Assembly: GCF_040869045.1 (NCBI RefSeq)
Contig: NC_090321.1
Coordinates: forward strand, 137,383,689 to 137,447,688
DNA from: Eurosta solidaginis
Lineage: Eukaryota; Arthropoda; Insecta; Diptera; Tephritidae
Reading direction: 5' to 3'
Length of the DNA: 64,000 nt
The notes under the pieces were generated by a model. It saw only the letters and a program-made list of their open reading frames with translations, did not search any database and was not told where the DNA came from. Positions 53,076-63,702 of this stretch are shown piece by piece. Numbering within the stretch: the first letter of the stretch is position 1; every line of letters starts with the position of its first letter. Position numbers and translations under genes: made by a program.

Positions 53076-54251
53076 TTGGCGCCCAACTTAGTGGCTACGA
53101 ATCACTCCAATTGTAACTCACTGCAAAAAGCAAGCATGGCTAGGTTTTCACCAGAACAGTTTACACAAATTTTAGCTGCAATATCAAACGGTAAAAGTAG
53201 CGGATCTTTTACGCAATGCACTTCACGTTTTCGCGGACAACGGGACCCTGCAGCGGTTGAAGAATTTATAACCGCTATAACGGTGTATAAAGACATCGAA
53301 AAAATTTCCGACAACGATGCTTTGCGCGGTATGCCACTACTACTCGAGAACTACGCTGCAACGTGGTGGATTGGCGTGAAAGAGTCCGTGCCTACGTTTG
53401 ATGCTGCGATGGAGTTAATTCGCTCAACATTTTCGCCACCAACTCCTGATTGGAAAATATTTTTAAACTTCTTCGAACAAACACAACAACAAGTGCGTGA
53501 ACCTATTGACAGCTTTATTTGCAAAAAGCGACTGCTATTCTCTCAGTTGACTAACTCCGAAAGTGAAATTGTACAATTGAACATGGTTTACGGCCTCTTA
53601 TCAGTCAAGATCAGAGAGCCCGTTCATCGTGAAGCGTTTACAACATTCGACGAGTTTATAGCACGTTGCCGGGATGCAGAAATATTTTTAAATGAAGTAA
53701 AGCAGCTCATGCCAGCCGTGAAGGAAAAGTCTGAACATGCGGAAGTACCGAAAAGATGTTCATTTTGTAGACTACGAGGCCACAACGCAGATGTTTGCTT
53801 CAAGAAAAAGAAGGAGCAGCAGTCGCAACAGGCACAGCAATCACAACAACAAACTAACGCAGCAAGTACAAGCACAGGTGTGCCGCAAATCAAGCGTGGC
53901 GCCTCGTTCTCATGTTACGGCTGTGGTGCACCAGGCGTTTACCGTGCAAACTGTCCAAAATGTAGTGGACACAACAAGGAGAGCCCACAGTATCTACCTA
54001 TAAACAGCGTATCCACTACCATTGTTGGAAGAGCAATTCCATCCGTCCAATTTGAGATGTTCGCAATGCAAGGTAAAGCATTATTTGATACTGGAGCGAA
54101 AACCAGTGTAGCTAGCGCTCACCTAAAGAGAATAATGACTAGCAAAGGGTGTGTGTTTCAGGATGTGTTGGCAGATGGGACAACTACTTCGCAAAAGGTA
54201 TTGTCCACCATATGTGACAAAACTATCGGTAACCGGCAACGAAAGATATGA
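53037..54251 (+). CDS. gag with capsid, two CCHC knuckles and protease start
   Basis: A 404-codon open frame from ATG 53,037, which lies in the 5' LTR. Capsid-like residues about 60-230 (FRGQRDPAAVEEFITAI, LLLENYAATWW, FFEQTQQQVREPIDSFI). Zinc knuckles CSFCRLRGHNADVC (about 53,758-53,800) and CYGCGAPGVYRANC (about 53,913-53,955) follow a Gln-rich linker. The aspartic protease begins near the end with LFDTGAKTSVAS (about 54,086). The frame closes at 54,251 and protease continues in the next frame, so one frameshift separates them. Role by family: particle assembly and RNA packaging. Confidence 0.85.
   Translation: MYNLRSKDNIDSSLAPNLVATNHSNCNSLQKASMARFSPEQFTQILAAISNGKSSGSFTQCTSRFRGQRDPAAVEEFITAITVYKDIEKISDNDALRGMPLLLENYAATWWIGVKESVPTFDAAMELIRSTFSPPTPDWKIFLNFFEQTQQQVREPIDSFICKKRLLFSQLTNSESEIVQLNMVYGLLSVKIREPVHREAFTTFDEFIARCRDAEIFLNEVKQLMPAVKEKSEHAEVPKRCSFCRLRGHNADVCFKKKKEQQSQQAQQSQQQTNAASTSTGVPQIKRGASFSCYGCGAPGVYRANCPKCSGHNKESPQYLPINSVSTTIVGRAIPSVQFEMFAMQGKALFDTGAKTSVASAHLKRIMTSKGCVFQDVLADGTTTSQKVLSTICDKTIGNRQRKI
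53077..53094 (+). other. Primer-binding site inside the gag frame
   Basis: TGGCGCCCAACTTAGTGG directly after the LTR (one T between). It reads as codons LAPNLV of gag. The first eleven bases fit a tRNA-Lys-type site. Confidence 0.6.
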
Positions 54252-54584
54252 ATGATATCACTTCCTAACGCTAAGAAACATCATACTCTCATAGGGGCAG
54301 ACTTTTCGGAACAAGCTGGTATAGTGTTGAATTTGGCACAGCGCTTTTGGTATTTTGAGGGTGATCCTAAGATAAAGTACGACTTTGCGAAACCTAAACC
54401 AGGTAAACTACCGTATACTATGGACATAGCTGGGGCACATGTCGTAACAAGCTATTTACAGTCACCTTGCACTAAAACCACAAACGAACTTTCGAACTTC
54501 ATATGCTACGTCGAAAAGTATGCCGCAAGCCAGACTGCTCCTGACTCACCAGAGAGAGAGAGAGTAACTACGGTCCAGCAGTAG
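54252..54584 (+). pseudogene. Protease C-terminal part and spacer
   Basis: Encodes HHTLIGADFSEQAGIVLN, the C-terminal protease motif (I-G-A-D-F), then a spacer of low similarity ending before the RT. Continuation of the protease begun in the gag frame. Confidence 0.65.
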
Positions 54585-55104
54585 AGAATAAACGAGCGCG
54601 CTCAAACGACTATTCACCAACCGTCGTTCAAAACATCTTTAGAAACTCAATACCTGTCGGCGAAACCACGCCTGGGAGCTCTTCTCGTTTGTTCGCACCT
54701 CCAATTAACGCAAGAGCCACGAGTGATGAGTTCACCAAATTTTGTGATGACAACTTTTTTCCAATAAATTCTTTGGATGTAAATTTTCCAGACGGCCAAG
54801 AGCTGACTGTGAAATACATATAAACGTTAGATTTACAAGCGGGATACTGGCAAGTTGGTATGAGAAACGAGGACCAAGACAAAACTGCTTTCGTTACGCC
54901 GTTTGGGATGTACAAATTTACGGCGATTGATAGATCGCCTTAAGATCGCGTTATGTGACATAACGTTAGTTGCGTATTTGGACGACATTATTTTATGTTC
55001 CAAGAGTTTTGCGGAGCACTTAGATGATCTTAGAAAGCTTTTTGATCGTCTGAGGCAATTTTGTCTTAAGGTGAATCGAGAAATGCCGTTTTGCCTGTCA
55101 AGCT
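54585..55104 (+). pseudogene. Reverse transcriptase, N-terminal and palm part, deleted
   Basis: Only fragments: LDLQAGYWQVGM (motif A, about 54,830), KTAFVTPFGMYKF (about 54,880-54,918), a short deletion, then a LVAYLDDIILCSKSFAEHLDD stretch with YLDD at 54,975-54,986. The fingers upstream of motif A are mostly absent and replaced by gag-pol spacer and other sequence, and a stop precedes TLDL. Not functional. Confidence 0.7.
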
Positions 55105-56358
55105 GTGAAGTATTTGGGTCACATATTAACACCTGATGGTATCAAAGTTGATCCAGACAAAGTTTCAACCATATCACTCCGCAAGCCTCCGAGAAACGTG
55201 AAGGAGTTATTATCGTTTCTACAAGTGTGCTCGTGGTACAGACGTTTTGTACCCGCCTTCGCAAATGTTGCAAAGCCGCTTTCACAACTGACGAAGAAAA
55301 ATGTTAAATGGGAATGGTCGGATCAACAGCAGGAAGCGTTTGATGGACTGAAGCAGCTATTGACGACGACACCAATTTTAAAACAAGCAGATGAAAATTT
55401 GCCATTCATCCTCAAAACCGATGCTAGTGGATATGCACTAGGAGCAGTCCTGATCCAGGGGGAGGGGCCAGATGAGCATCCCATAGAGTATGCAAGTAGA
55501 TTGCTAACAAAAGCCGAGCAAAACTATTCCACAATTGAACGGGAAGCCTTGGCTATCGTGTGGGCTGTGCAGAAATTCCGAGGATATATTGAAGGCCCCG
55601 AGGTGAAGCTCATTACTGACCACCGGCCATTGAAGTGGCTGATGCAATTAAAATCTCCTACAGGAAGGCTTTCTCGTTGGGCATTATTGATACAGTCTTA
55701 TAATATACAAATTGATTACAAGCCTGGAAGAACTAATGTCGTAGCAGATATGTTATCGCGGCCGCCATGTGAGGCCGAACACGTTGCTGAAGAACTCTGC
55801 GACATATGCTCATTCGAAATTGATCTCCCACGGTTAGGAGCAAAGCAGATAAGAGAAGGGCAGATAAGCGACCCAGATCTGAAGGCAATTATTGACTGCT
55901 TCGAAAATAAAACTGACGATGCGGTGCATTGGTCCAAAAGAGGTTACACCATGAACGATGGTGTATTGTATTGTTACAATGACGAAAATAGCGAGGACGC
56001 ACAATTAGTCATCCCTACATCTCAGCGTTCGGCGATATTGGACCACTACCATCATAAAGATATAGCAGGTCACTATGGGATTGATAGAACGGCGCATAAG
56101 ATAATGTCCCGCTATTACTGGCCTGAAATTCGTAAAGATATTGAAAGCCACGTGAAAAGTTGTATCGATTGTCAACGGTACAAAGTATCCAACCTGAAAC
56201 CAATGGGCTTGTATCAAACTACGTCCAGTAAACAACGCTTTGAAACCATAGCTATCGATTTATTTGGGCCTTTGCCAGCAGATACTAATGGTATGCAGTG
56301 GAGATATATAGTGGAGGATGTAGCGAGTCGTTGGGTGGAACTATTTGCGCTAAAATAA
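55105..56358 (+). pseudogene. RT thumb, RNase H and integrase N-terminus
   Basis: A long open piece: YLGHILTPDGIKVD and LLSFLQVCSWYRRFVPAFA (RT connection). RNase H follows: ILKTDASGYALGAVLIQ, TIEREALAIVWAVQKFRGYI, ITDHRPLKWLM. Then the integrase zinc-binding region: HYHHKDIAGHYGIDRTAHKI with CIDCQRYK, and the start of the catalytic core at IAIDLFGPLP (first Asp). The frame stops at 56,358. This is the best-preserved part of pol. Confidence 0.8.
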
Positions 56359-57162
56359 GCCTCTGCTGAAATTTGTGCGAGAACGTTGATAGACGAAGTG
56401 TTCCTACGGTATGGCGTTCCAAGGCGAATCATCAGCGACAATGGGGTACAATTTGTATCAGCAGTTATGCAGAAGCTAACGTTCTGTCTCGAAATAAGCC
56501 AAGTGTACTCCCTTGTACCATCCCCAAGCCAACCCCGTAGAGCGAACGAATCGGGCCTTAAGACGCAGTTAGCAATTTTGGTAGGTAACCAACATCGCAC
56601 TTGGGCAGAAAGATTACCTGCCATTCGCTTTGCTATGAATACAACTCGATGTCAAAGTACTGGTTATACTTCGGCCTATCTTACATTCGGGCGTGAACTG
56701 AGGACGATTGACGATGTCCAGCATGATCTACGATCCATCATACACTCTGAAAACTTTATCCCTGAGATTACTCCATATCTCGATACTCTGACTAAGGCAT
56801 TTCAAAACGCTCGTGAATGCGAACAGAAATAACAAGATCACAATAAAGATTTAACCAATCCTCAAAGGCGTGAACAAGAAGGATTAGGAATTGGATCAAA
56901 GGTTCTAGTGACCACTCATGTGTTAAGCAATGCCGCTAAGGACGTAACTTCAAAATTCGTATCACGACGAGATGGTCCTTATACCATCATTGGCAAACAG
57001 GATTCCTCCGCATATGTTGTAGCTCATGAGGATAATCCACAATATCCTTTAGGCACTTATCATGCGTCGTCATTGACACCATTCCAAAGTTCCAGCGCTA
57101 TTCCTGAGAATCCAGTGAACATGATACGTCGTCGAGGACGTCCACGAAAGGCTACCAAGTAG
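56359..57162 (+). pseudogene. Integrase core and C-terminal domain, frameshifted
   Basis: 56,386-56,832 reads LRYGVPRRIISDNGVQFVSA (second catalytic Asp). The region around the catalytic Glu (PQANPVERTNRAL in another frame, about 56,527) is displaced by an indel pair, then returns to frame: QLAILVGNQHRTWAERLP, INFAMN-like and FGRELRT. After a stop at 56,830 the C-terminal domain continues to 57,162 (KFVSRRDGPYTIIGKQDSSA, RRRGRPRKA). No env follows. Confidence 0.75.
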
Positions 57163-57201
57163 GATACCTCATCGGGTCGATATCAGTATACTAGCGGAGA
57201 C

Positions 57202-57588
57202 TGTAACGAGTCAATCGGTCAATCAAATAACCTTATTGTTTTATGTTATAAAAACACAACACTGTTTACATGCAACTCTGTGCGAATACCATTGTAATAC
57301 TACTCTGTACATATCGTATGTTTTTATGTATATCGCAACCCTAACAATCTCTTGTCATCGCTTCGCAAATGTTTTCAGTTGTTCATTTTATTCATTCAGC
57401 CACTGGCTTCTGACGAGTGCGGTTCTCGTCCGATATTGCTTCGGACAGTCCAAACTAATACATTTAAAGCTAAGCTGAAAGTATTTGCATACATATTTTC
57501 TGTATATGTTGTAATTTGACTTTTTGTTCAATAAAGTGTCAGTGGACACATGTACAATCTGAGAAGCAAGGATAATTTAGATTCTTCA
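57202..57588 (+). repeat. 3' LTR
   Basis: 387 bp, same ends as the 5' LTR. Confidence 0.93.
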
Positions 57589-57592
57589 ACTC

Positions 57593-58488
57593 TCTTAATT
57601 GGTTTTTATTTTCCAATTGAAATATTTTCCTGTGTAAGCACATCGCTAACCTGTGCTGGCAAAAGATATGATTATACTGTCTTCGACAGATAGTCGGATG
57701 AGCCGCTACTCGGCGAAGTAGAGATGACCGTTGTGTCGGTGGCAGCAGTTACAACAGCAGTTTCTAACTTTTCACAATCCGTACAGTGTGATGAATGCTT
57801 CACCTGCCTTTTCCAATTACTTGGCGCCTGCAATTTATGCTGTTTGTAAAGCTTTAGCTGTAATGCAAATATATAGATGGGTTAAAGTGGTTTTCGTATG
57901 TTATTCAACAACTCACCCTATACCATCATCACATCCTTCTCATCGATTTTGAATATGTGTACTGTTTCAGTATTCAGACCCAGTTCGTTGATGGATATGT
58001 ATACTATCCGTTAGGCCGACAATTGGGTGTGTTCGATTCATTCATATACTGTGGGTATTTGAGCCGTAGACGCAGATATTTTGATTCTTTTTGAAGTGTA
58101 ACATTTGTAAACAGTTGTGTTTCTCTGCTGTCACCATCACCACTAGAGAGCTATTGAAGAAACGCTCGACCAAGATAATATGTTCCGATTTACGCGCATA
58201 GATTTCTTCCACCTTGTCAAGTTATTGATGGAGAAAATGCGAAAGCCTTATTTACCATCCAATACGGAAATGGAACTGTAGAGGAAGAAACATTTTATAA
58301 AATTCTATAAAATCAAAAAATGATAGTTGTGTTAAAATCGGGTAAAGTATTGTATGCTAAAGTATAGCGAAGTTTGAATAGGTCTCATTCTTCATTCTTA
58401 GAAACATGTACAAAGGTACCTCATAAGATATTAAAAATCCTCAACGCTTTTTTTGCAATAACTTAAAAAAACTCATATTCATCAAATT
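57593..58488. other. Tandem-unit remainder, then unassigned sequence
   Basis: The first 40 bp continue the tandem unit broken by the LTR element. The rest has no named repeat. A plus-strand stretch at about 58,160-58,270 could read MFRFTRIDFFHLVKLLM and EKMRKPYLPSNTEMEL with frame changes, which looks like a dead gene or transposase piece that I cannot place. Confidence 0.35.
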
Positions 58489-58622
58489 TCTGTTTAACTT
58501 CTACATATCAATAGCTACCTTTACCACCAGAAGGAGCCACTATTGCTTCTACATCTATGCAATTGTTTCTTACATCGATGAGCTTTGTAATAAAGTTAAC
58601 AGCTATCTCCCCAATCTCTCCC
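58489..58622 (+). pseudogene. CR1-like RT palm scrap
   Basis: Matches the palm of the 15.7-19.7 kb element: FNFYIS-LPLPPEGATI, then the YADD segment is missing or changed, then a FVIKLTAISPISP reading shifted from the ELCNKINGYLP region. About 130 bp. Confidence 0.65.
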
Positions 58623-58915
58623 TCACTAGGGTAGGCACCTCGTCGTTGGTGTGAGAGCTTAGCCGATCTCCATAGCGCCCGACTATGAGGCGGAGCTGTT
58701 TAGGACTGGCATCTACGCCGTTTTGCCTCATAGGAGGGCGGCGGGATGTCGGTGGCCAAGAACTGCCAACCCCCTAATCCAGGGTGTTATGCGGACCGTG
58801 CCTATTGGACAATTTGCAGCCAGGGGATAAATTCGGCTGTATTCGAAAGGAGCCTTCCCGATACCGGACCACCTAGGGAAGTATTGATGGCCTTACCACA
58901 GTAAGGGGCGCTGCT

Positions 58916-59152
58916 GTGGCTGACGGTTCCTTCCCCGTATATAATACTGGACCGCTGAGCCCGCCTTGTCGGGCTGGTGGTCGTACGACCAAGATGAACG
59001 ACTCTTTACCAAATTGTAATAAGGAGGATGATAAGAGGACTGAGTCGCAAGCCAAGGACGACGAATACGCCTTAAGCGATGCGTCGGACTCGGCGAGCGA
59101 GAGTAGTGCTGACTCAATGAACTCCGTGTTGGAAAAGCACACAAATGAGTAG
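58916..59152 (+). pseudogene. LOA-3 ORF1 start
   Basis: 78 codons beginning MADGSFPVYNTG, with an acidic Ser-rich stretch (SDASDSASESSADSMNS). The frame stops at 59,152. No folded domain is recognised. Confidence 0.5.
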
Positions 59153-59604
59153 AAGAGTGGAGAAGGGTACGGAGCAGGGAAAGTAAAAGAGCTCCCTCGC
59201 AGTACCGTGCAGCACTAAGAATTTTCCAAGGCCTGGGAGCAGTGGTCGACCCAACAGAAGTGGAGAGCGAGCGCTTGGAATGGGCCCATGAGGCGGTAGA
59301 AGTAGGTCGAAGGCAGTTCAAAAGGTTTGCTGCTAGAAACCCTCGGTTCTGCAACCGGTACGAGGAAGAAGCGTAGAATCGTAGAATGAAGAGGCAACGT
59401 TCGGCGGAAGGCGACAAGGCTGCTTTCAAGAGGCAGAAAGGACCCAGTCCCAGAGCCGCGAGGCAGGGCAGTCGCACAGACAAGACAAGTAGACCCAAAG
59501 CTGTAAGACAGATGGGCCCAATAGCGAGGTAGCAACTACCTCGAAGGCTGCGAGACAGAGGAAAGTTCCAACTACGGAAGTAGGAGATAAGCCAAAGGGA
59601 GATA

Positions 59605-59940
59605 ATGCTAAAACTCCGACTTTCTCGGAGGTGCACGCCGGCTTTTCCCGAGAAGATGAGTGATTCGATGGGTGCTTTCAACAGTGTTTCTAAATGGGCG
59701 ATTATGGATGGTCTTAATTACGTTAAAGTACATCCAGCCTTACCCAGATGGATCGACTGCATGTTAAACTGCAGTAAGTTTACATCGCAATGGGGATTGT
59801 ACGCGGCCACGAAATTAGGGGAAAGGGGCACTCCGCAGGGAGGGGTGCTATCACCTCTGCTGTGGACGCTGGTCATTAAGCAACTAACTGGTCAGGGGAT
59901 TCTACGAGGGACCAGCGAAACTTACGGTTTACGCAGATAA
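59605..59940 (+). pseudogene. LOA-3 reverse transcriptase palm fragment
   Basis: DSMGAFNSVSKWAIMDGL (motif A, the DISGAF type), RWIDCMLNCSKFTSQWG, then ERGTPQGGVLSPLLWTLVIK (motif B). The frame breaks before the YADD region, which appears out of frame as VYADN near 59,930. The next recognisable piece is LGIILNSKLSWKLNAEERVR near 60,028-60,085. Dead. Confidence 0.75.
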
Positions 59941-60170
59941 CGTTGCATATGATCTTGTTTACAAAGAGGTACAAAGTCCCTAAGTTAGGAGGGCGACCCT
60001 ACGGGAGAAACCGTGCACAAATTATCTAGGAATCATCCTAAACAGTAAGCTGTCATGGAAGCTCAACGCGGAGGAGAGGGTGAGGAAGGCTTCAACGGCA
60101 CTTTATGCATGTAAAAGAATGCAAAAGAACCGGCACATACGATCAGAAGGCACTCGAAGGCGATGCCTCA

Positions 60171-60538
60171 AAATTAACAACCAAAAGCAATAATTATCAA
60201 TTCACTGACACAAATTTTATAGCTTTTTTCTTCGGGAGTTGGACAAAATCTTTTCATTATATTACTTAACAATTTAAAGGCTTCATTCTGTATTGCGAAC
60301 GATAGCTCAGACGAACGATTCGCCTCCAAACGATTTCGTCTAGCAATGGTATTCTCTATCATTTTTGTTCGGTCTTTACGTTTCTAACAAGAAGGCAAAA
60401 GTAATTGTCAAGTGATAAGTTGCCATCGTTTAACATAGTGCAAATACACTAGCTATTCGTCTCTGATCCGCAACGAAAGTTCGTTTCGTAATAAAGAATG
60501 AGGCCCTAAGATTAGACTTTTTTCAATTTGTATTTTGA
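60171..60538 (-). other. Unrecognised small frame, possibly a DNA-transposon end
   Basis: A 62-codon minus-strand frame (60,362-60,174) reads MIENTIARRNRLEANRSSEL and NEAFKLLSNIMKRF. Upstream on the same strand the block starts GGCCTCATTCTTTATTACG near 60,505, which could be a terminal repeat, but I found no matching end. Function unknown. Confidence 0.3.
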
Positions 60539-61713
60539 CTTACCAGCAACAACAGAATCATGTTTAATTATACGCCGAACAATCATTATAGCATCATGTA
60601 ACGAAGCTCAGTTTCTTCCAAAAATTGTTCGGCACCGCCACGTAAAATCAATGTACATGTTCTAGCATTAACGCAACCTTTAAATAATTAGAAACTATGA
60701 AAATAAAATCAATGTCAAACCCACCAAACCTTGGAAAACGTTAAAACGTTCACCACCAACTTGACGTTCTTCAAAGTAATCACATTGACCCAAAACACTT
60801 GAATTAATATCATTAGCTGTAGTCTTAACAGCACCACCACAAGCTTTCATTGTACGTTTAAAATCTTCTTCTGGTACACGAACAGCACAGAACATATCAC
60901 AATCTGGAAAATAGTGTGTACCAACATCACCAATTGGTAGTTTAGATAACACAACATTGACGCCTTACTTAGCTAGTTCATTGTACAGAATACGTCATTC
61001 AGCATCAACAATTTTCTGATACTCTTGAACATTATCAACACATACTTTTCAGAATTATCACGCTCAGCCTTGAATTCCAAAACTATATTTAATAATGCGA
61101 TTTTACATCTTTTGTATGACGTTGGATCCATCAAAGGAAAGTACAGCGTCCACAAAACTTTAGAAAATAAATCTTTTTGTTGATGAATAAGTTTGGAGGA
61201 CATTGCTGTGGCAGCGTGTTTTCCAATAAAGCACGTTGTTGTTCCTTTGATTGGCGCTTCGACATGTACAGCCATGTCATATTTTGGTCATGCATAATTA
61301 TAATGCTTTACGTGTAGCTTTAATGATGATACGTGCATGCACGCCTTCCTCAACATATGGTTTAAATTGTTTTAAGATTTCACCTGCTTAAAGTACTACT
61401 GAAGTGGTGCCATCGCCGACCTGATAAGAGAAACATTTTTATTCTACACATTCTAATATAACAAAAAACTTACCTCAGCATCTTGAGATTTGGCGATGTC
61501 GATTAGAGTTTTACGGGTGGATGCACAATATCCAATAGTTTCATAATGGTTGCACCATCATTTGAAATTGTGGCCTTACCACTGGAATCAACAATATGCT
61601 TGTCCATACTGCGTGGACCCAATGTAGTGTGTACAGCGTCCACAATTGATTGCGAGGCATTGATATTGGATATGAGTTGAGGTTTACCTTGAGAACTATC
61701 GGTACCCACACAT
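60539..61713 (-). pseudogene. CCT7: CCT7 (TCP-1 eta) pseudogene with introns
   Basis: Minus-strand exons encode clear chaperonin CCT eta sequence: [39 protein letters not shown] and [15 protein letters not shown]. Then come an intron, GDGTTSV and PYVEEGVHARIIIKATRKAL. Further on are [39 protein letters not shown] and [12 protein letters not shown], then a second intron and [12 protein letters not shown]. Stops, indels and loss of a middle part (between FVDAVLS and CKIALLNI) show it is dead. It stops at a splice donor at about 60,543; the last exons are missing. CCT7 normally folds actin and tubulin in the TRiC ring. The start of CCT7 is replaced by Sec24 sequence. Confidence 0.9.
61421..61473 (-). 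other. Retained 53-bp intron in the CCT7 pseudogene
   Basis: On the minus strand GTAAGTTTTTTG...TCTTATCAG, between codons for QDAE and VGDGTT. A GT-AG intron of fly-like length. Its presence means the copy arose from genomic DNA rather than from mRNA. Confidence 0.85.
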
Positions 61714-63195
61714 TTTTTACACAAAAACTCATATGTACCCAATACAAGTTCAGGAAGTTCATATTTATCGACACGCCGTCCGGTGTGGCCCAAATGTTGC
61801 AAATGTACAGTTGGCACTGTTGGGAAAAAAAATATGGATCAATGAAAACAAGTAAAAGTGAAAGATCTTTTTTACCATATGTTGTTACTTTACACATAAG
61901 ACATTGGTAACGACGACCAGCATCTACAAATTGCATATGAGCCTTGCAACGATTACATCTAATTGGACCCAATTCACCAAAATTTACAATGGGTGGCTCA
62001 TCTTCACCCTCAACCGTTCGTACCATTCGTTAGACGGTAAGTGTAATGGACAAAGCTGTTGTTTTTAATTAATCAGCTGTTGCAGGTATGCAATACAAAG
62101 AGGACCTGCAAAGAAGAAAGATCAATGTAATTGCCAAACAAAACATTAATTTCGAATAGCGATACCTAACGTAACGTGGCGAGGAGTTACCCTGATCTTC
62201 TACCACATATTTTGTGGTCACCAATGGTGGTAATAAACCCTGTTCATTAGTAATAAAAGCACCACCAGCGCTATTTTATTATCGGATTTGGCATCTGATC
62301 GGGATCTAAACGGCCTTGGGCTTGATCATACTGTTGCGGCTGTTGATATTTAACAGTAACAGGTGCAGGTGGTTGCTAAAGAAAATAACACAAAAATAAT
62401 CGGCAATAGTCTAGTTGACACCTCGGGAGAGGTGTTAAACGACGCGTCTTGATATCAGTATTAATAGTCCGAAGGCGGAAAATAAAAATATTAACTAGTT
62501 CAAAAGATATTAACGAAAAACCGAAAAAAGACCCGCAGGTACCTCCGAAACCGAGGGTGGGATCCATAGTATTTTTGCGCAGAACACCTTTCTGAGTTGG
62601 CGGCCTTCGGCCGCGCTTATAAAAAATAACCCTGGGCTACGCCGTGCCAAGTCCGGGTGTGTGGTATAACCGTGGCTACCGCCACGGTGATGCACACTTT
62701 TTTTTGTGGGTACAAACACAACAACAACCACATCCAAATCGCCAAATTCAACTGCAAATATCTCCAGACGTAGATAAAATTTTTCTTTTCCGCCATTGGA
62801 TTATTGTTCTAGAGATTAATGCGCGTCTTTTGACACATCTCTCGATATTTTTGGTAGCGTATTAGCAGTCGACCCTCAACTAGACTATTACCAAATATTC
62901 ATCAGCAAATTTTTAAATATATTAGTTGTATTAGCATACATTATAACCAGGACGTCCGGACGTGTCCGGGTATTGGGGGTTAACCCGGCTTGGGTGGTTG
63001 ACTGGGCATCGGCGCCTGTCCAGGTTGTGTTGGTGGCATCATTTGACCCATGTAACCACGTGGTGCACCTGGTTGTTGTAGAGGATAACCTGGCTGTTGA
63101 GGTTTTCCATTTGTGCTCGATTTCCAGGCAACGAAGGGTATTGTGTTGTTGATTCCATTTGTTGGAGACCTGAACGAAGTGCAACAATTGTTTTC
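61714..63195 (-). pseudogene. Sec24C/D pseudogene, 5' exons with introns
   Basis: Minus-strand pieces in order: a Pro/Gln-rich N-terminus (QQPGAPRGYMGQMMPPTQPG, about 63,100-62,985), an inserted foldback (62,415-62,885), then RLDPDQMPNPI (about 62,320) and GAFITNEQGLLPPLVTTKY (frameshifted, about 62,270-62,210). An intron (about 62,165-62,115) and MVRTVEGEDEPPIVNFGELG with PIRCNRCKAHMQF and a second Cys pair (CLMCK) of the zinc ribbon follow (62,026-61,885). After an intron of about 57 bp come [15 protein letters not shown] and [13 protein letters not shown] (to about 61,714). This is the zinc-ribbon part of COPII coat protein Sec24C/D, which selects cargo at the ER. It fuses directly to CCT7. 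Confidence 0.85.
62415..62885. mobile_element. Foldback/MITE-like element in the Sec24 pseudogene
   Basis: Imperfect terminal inverted repeats of about 55-60 bp. The left arm runs GAGAGGTGTTAAACGACGCG to GTCCGAAGGCGGAAAA; the right arm (inverted) runs GAGAGATGTGTCAAAAGACG to ATCCAATGGCGGAAAA. The interior holds a GGCGGCCTTCGGCCGCGC palindrome and a CCGTGGCTACCGCCACGG palindrome. A GCGCAGAACACCTTTCTG motif is shared with 12.5 kb. Noncoding. Confidence 0.7.
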
Positions 63196-63555
63196 TGGAA
63201 AAATATTAGAATTTGTAATATTGTACAACTGCAAACATAAATACATATTAAAATCACTTTCCAAACACTTACATCCAACATCGCTAAGTTATTTTAATTT
63301 AATTTAATTTAATGCTCCAAAATTAGCACAGGCCTGCAGCTCAATTCGCGGAAAATTGCGGATTCGCTGAACATTTTTTTTCACACAAAATTTACATATT
63401 TCACAATACCTATGAATATAGTAGGTGCGAGAGAGCACGATACATTGTGGCAAAGCTAAATTTGTCAACATGCTATTTCATTTGGAGAATTTTTCATTCC
63501 AAATCGTCACCCCTGTCAAAAATTCGTGTGGCTGTGTGCGTTTTTGGTCACACGA
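63196..63555. other. Intergenic or former intron, no recognised gene
   Basis: Nothing recognised beyond the possible 5' continuation of the Sec24 pseudogene. Confidence 0.35.
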
Positions 63556-63621
63556 TTTTTGCAGGGTAGTAGTTTTGACGTTTATCGCTTAATTGGCACA
63601 CTTGTATATACCCTGCAAAAA
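63556..63621. repeat. 13-bp perfect inverted repeat with CAGGGTA ends
   Basis: TTTTTGCAGGGTA (63,556-63,568) and TACCCTGCAAAAA (63,609-63,621), 40 bp apart. CAGGGTA is a common hAT terminus, so this may be two facing ends of small hAT-derived repeats. Confidence 0.6.
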
Positions 63622-63702
63622 CGGTCCACGTCATTTTACTAGTCATTTTACGGTCATTGTGACTTTCTGCAGCGGTTATATTCATAGTCATTTTTGCATG
63701 GG

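Larger units (their letters stand above)
52689..57588 (+). mobile_element. Ty3/gypsy LTR retrotransposon with 387-bp LTRs
   Basis: LTRs at 52,689-53,075 and 57,202-57,588 are both exactly 387 bp and differ at about nine positions (about 2.3 percent), so the insertion is fairly recent. A perfect 4-bp target duplication ACTC flanks it (52,685-52,688 and 57,589-57,592). It follows the order gag with two zinc knuckles, protease, RT, RNase H, integrase; no env is seen. Several indels disable pol. The subgroup is uncertain; CsRn1-like is one option. The gag frame starts inside the 5' LTR. Confidence 0.9.
58630..60170 (+). mobile_element. LOA-3: internally deleted LOA-like element
   Basis: 58,630-58,915 is a leader with a GGTGTTATGCGGACCGTGCC block shared with LOA-2 (14,592 region). 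ORF1 follows (58,916-59,152 and later frames up to about 59,640: a charged N-terminus, then Lys/Arg/Ser-rich KGDNAKTPTFSEVHAGF). It joins directly to the RT palm at about 59,655, so the rest of ORF1, the endonuclease and the RT fingers are deleted. The 3' part fades out near 60,170. Confidence 0.7.

Noticed and set aside
52689..57588. env gene in the gypsy-type elements
   Set aside because: After integrase only about 40 bp remain before the 3' LTR here, and the 412-like element has only noncoding A-rich sequence; no env-like frame.
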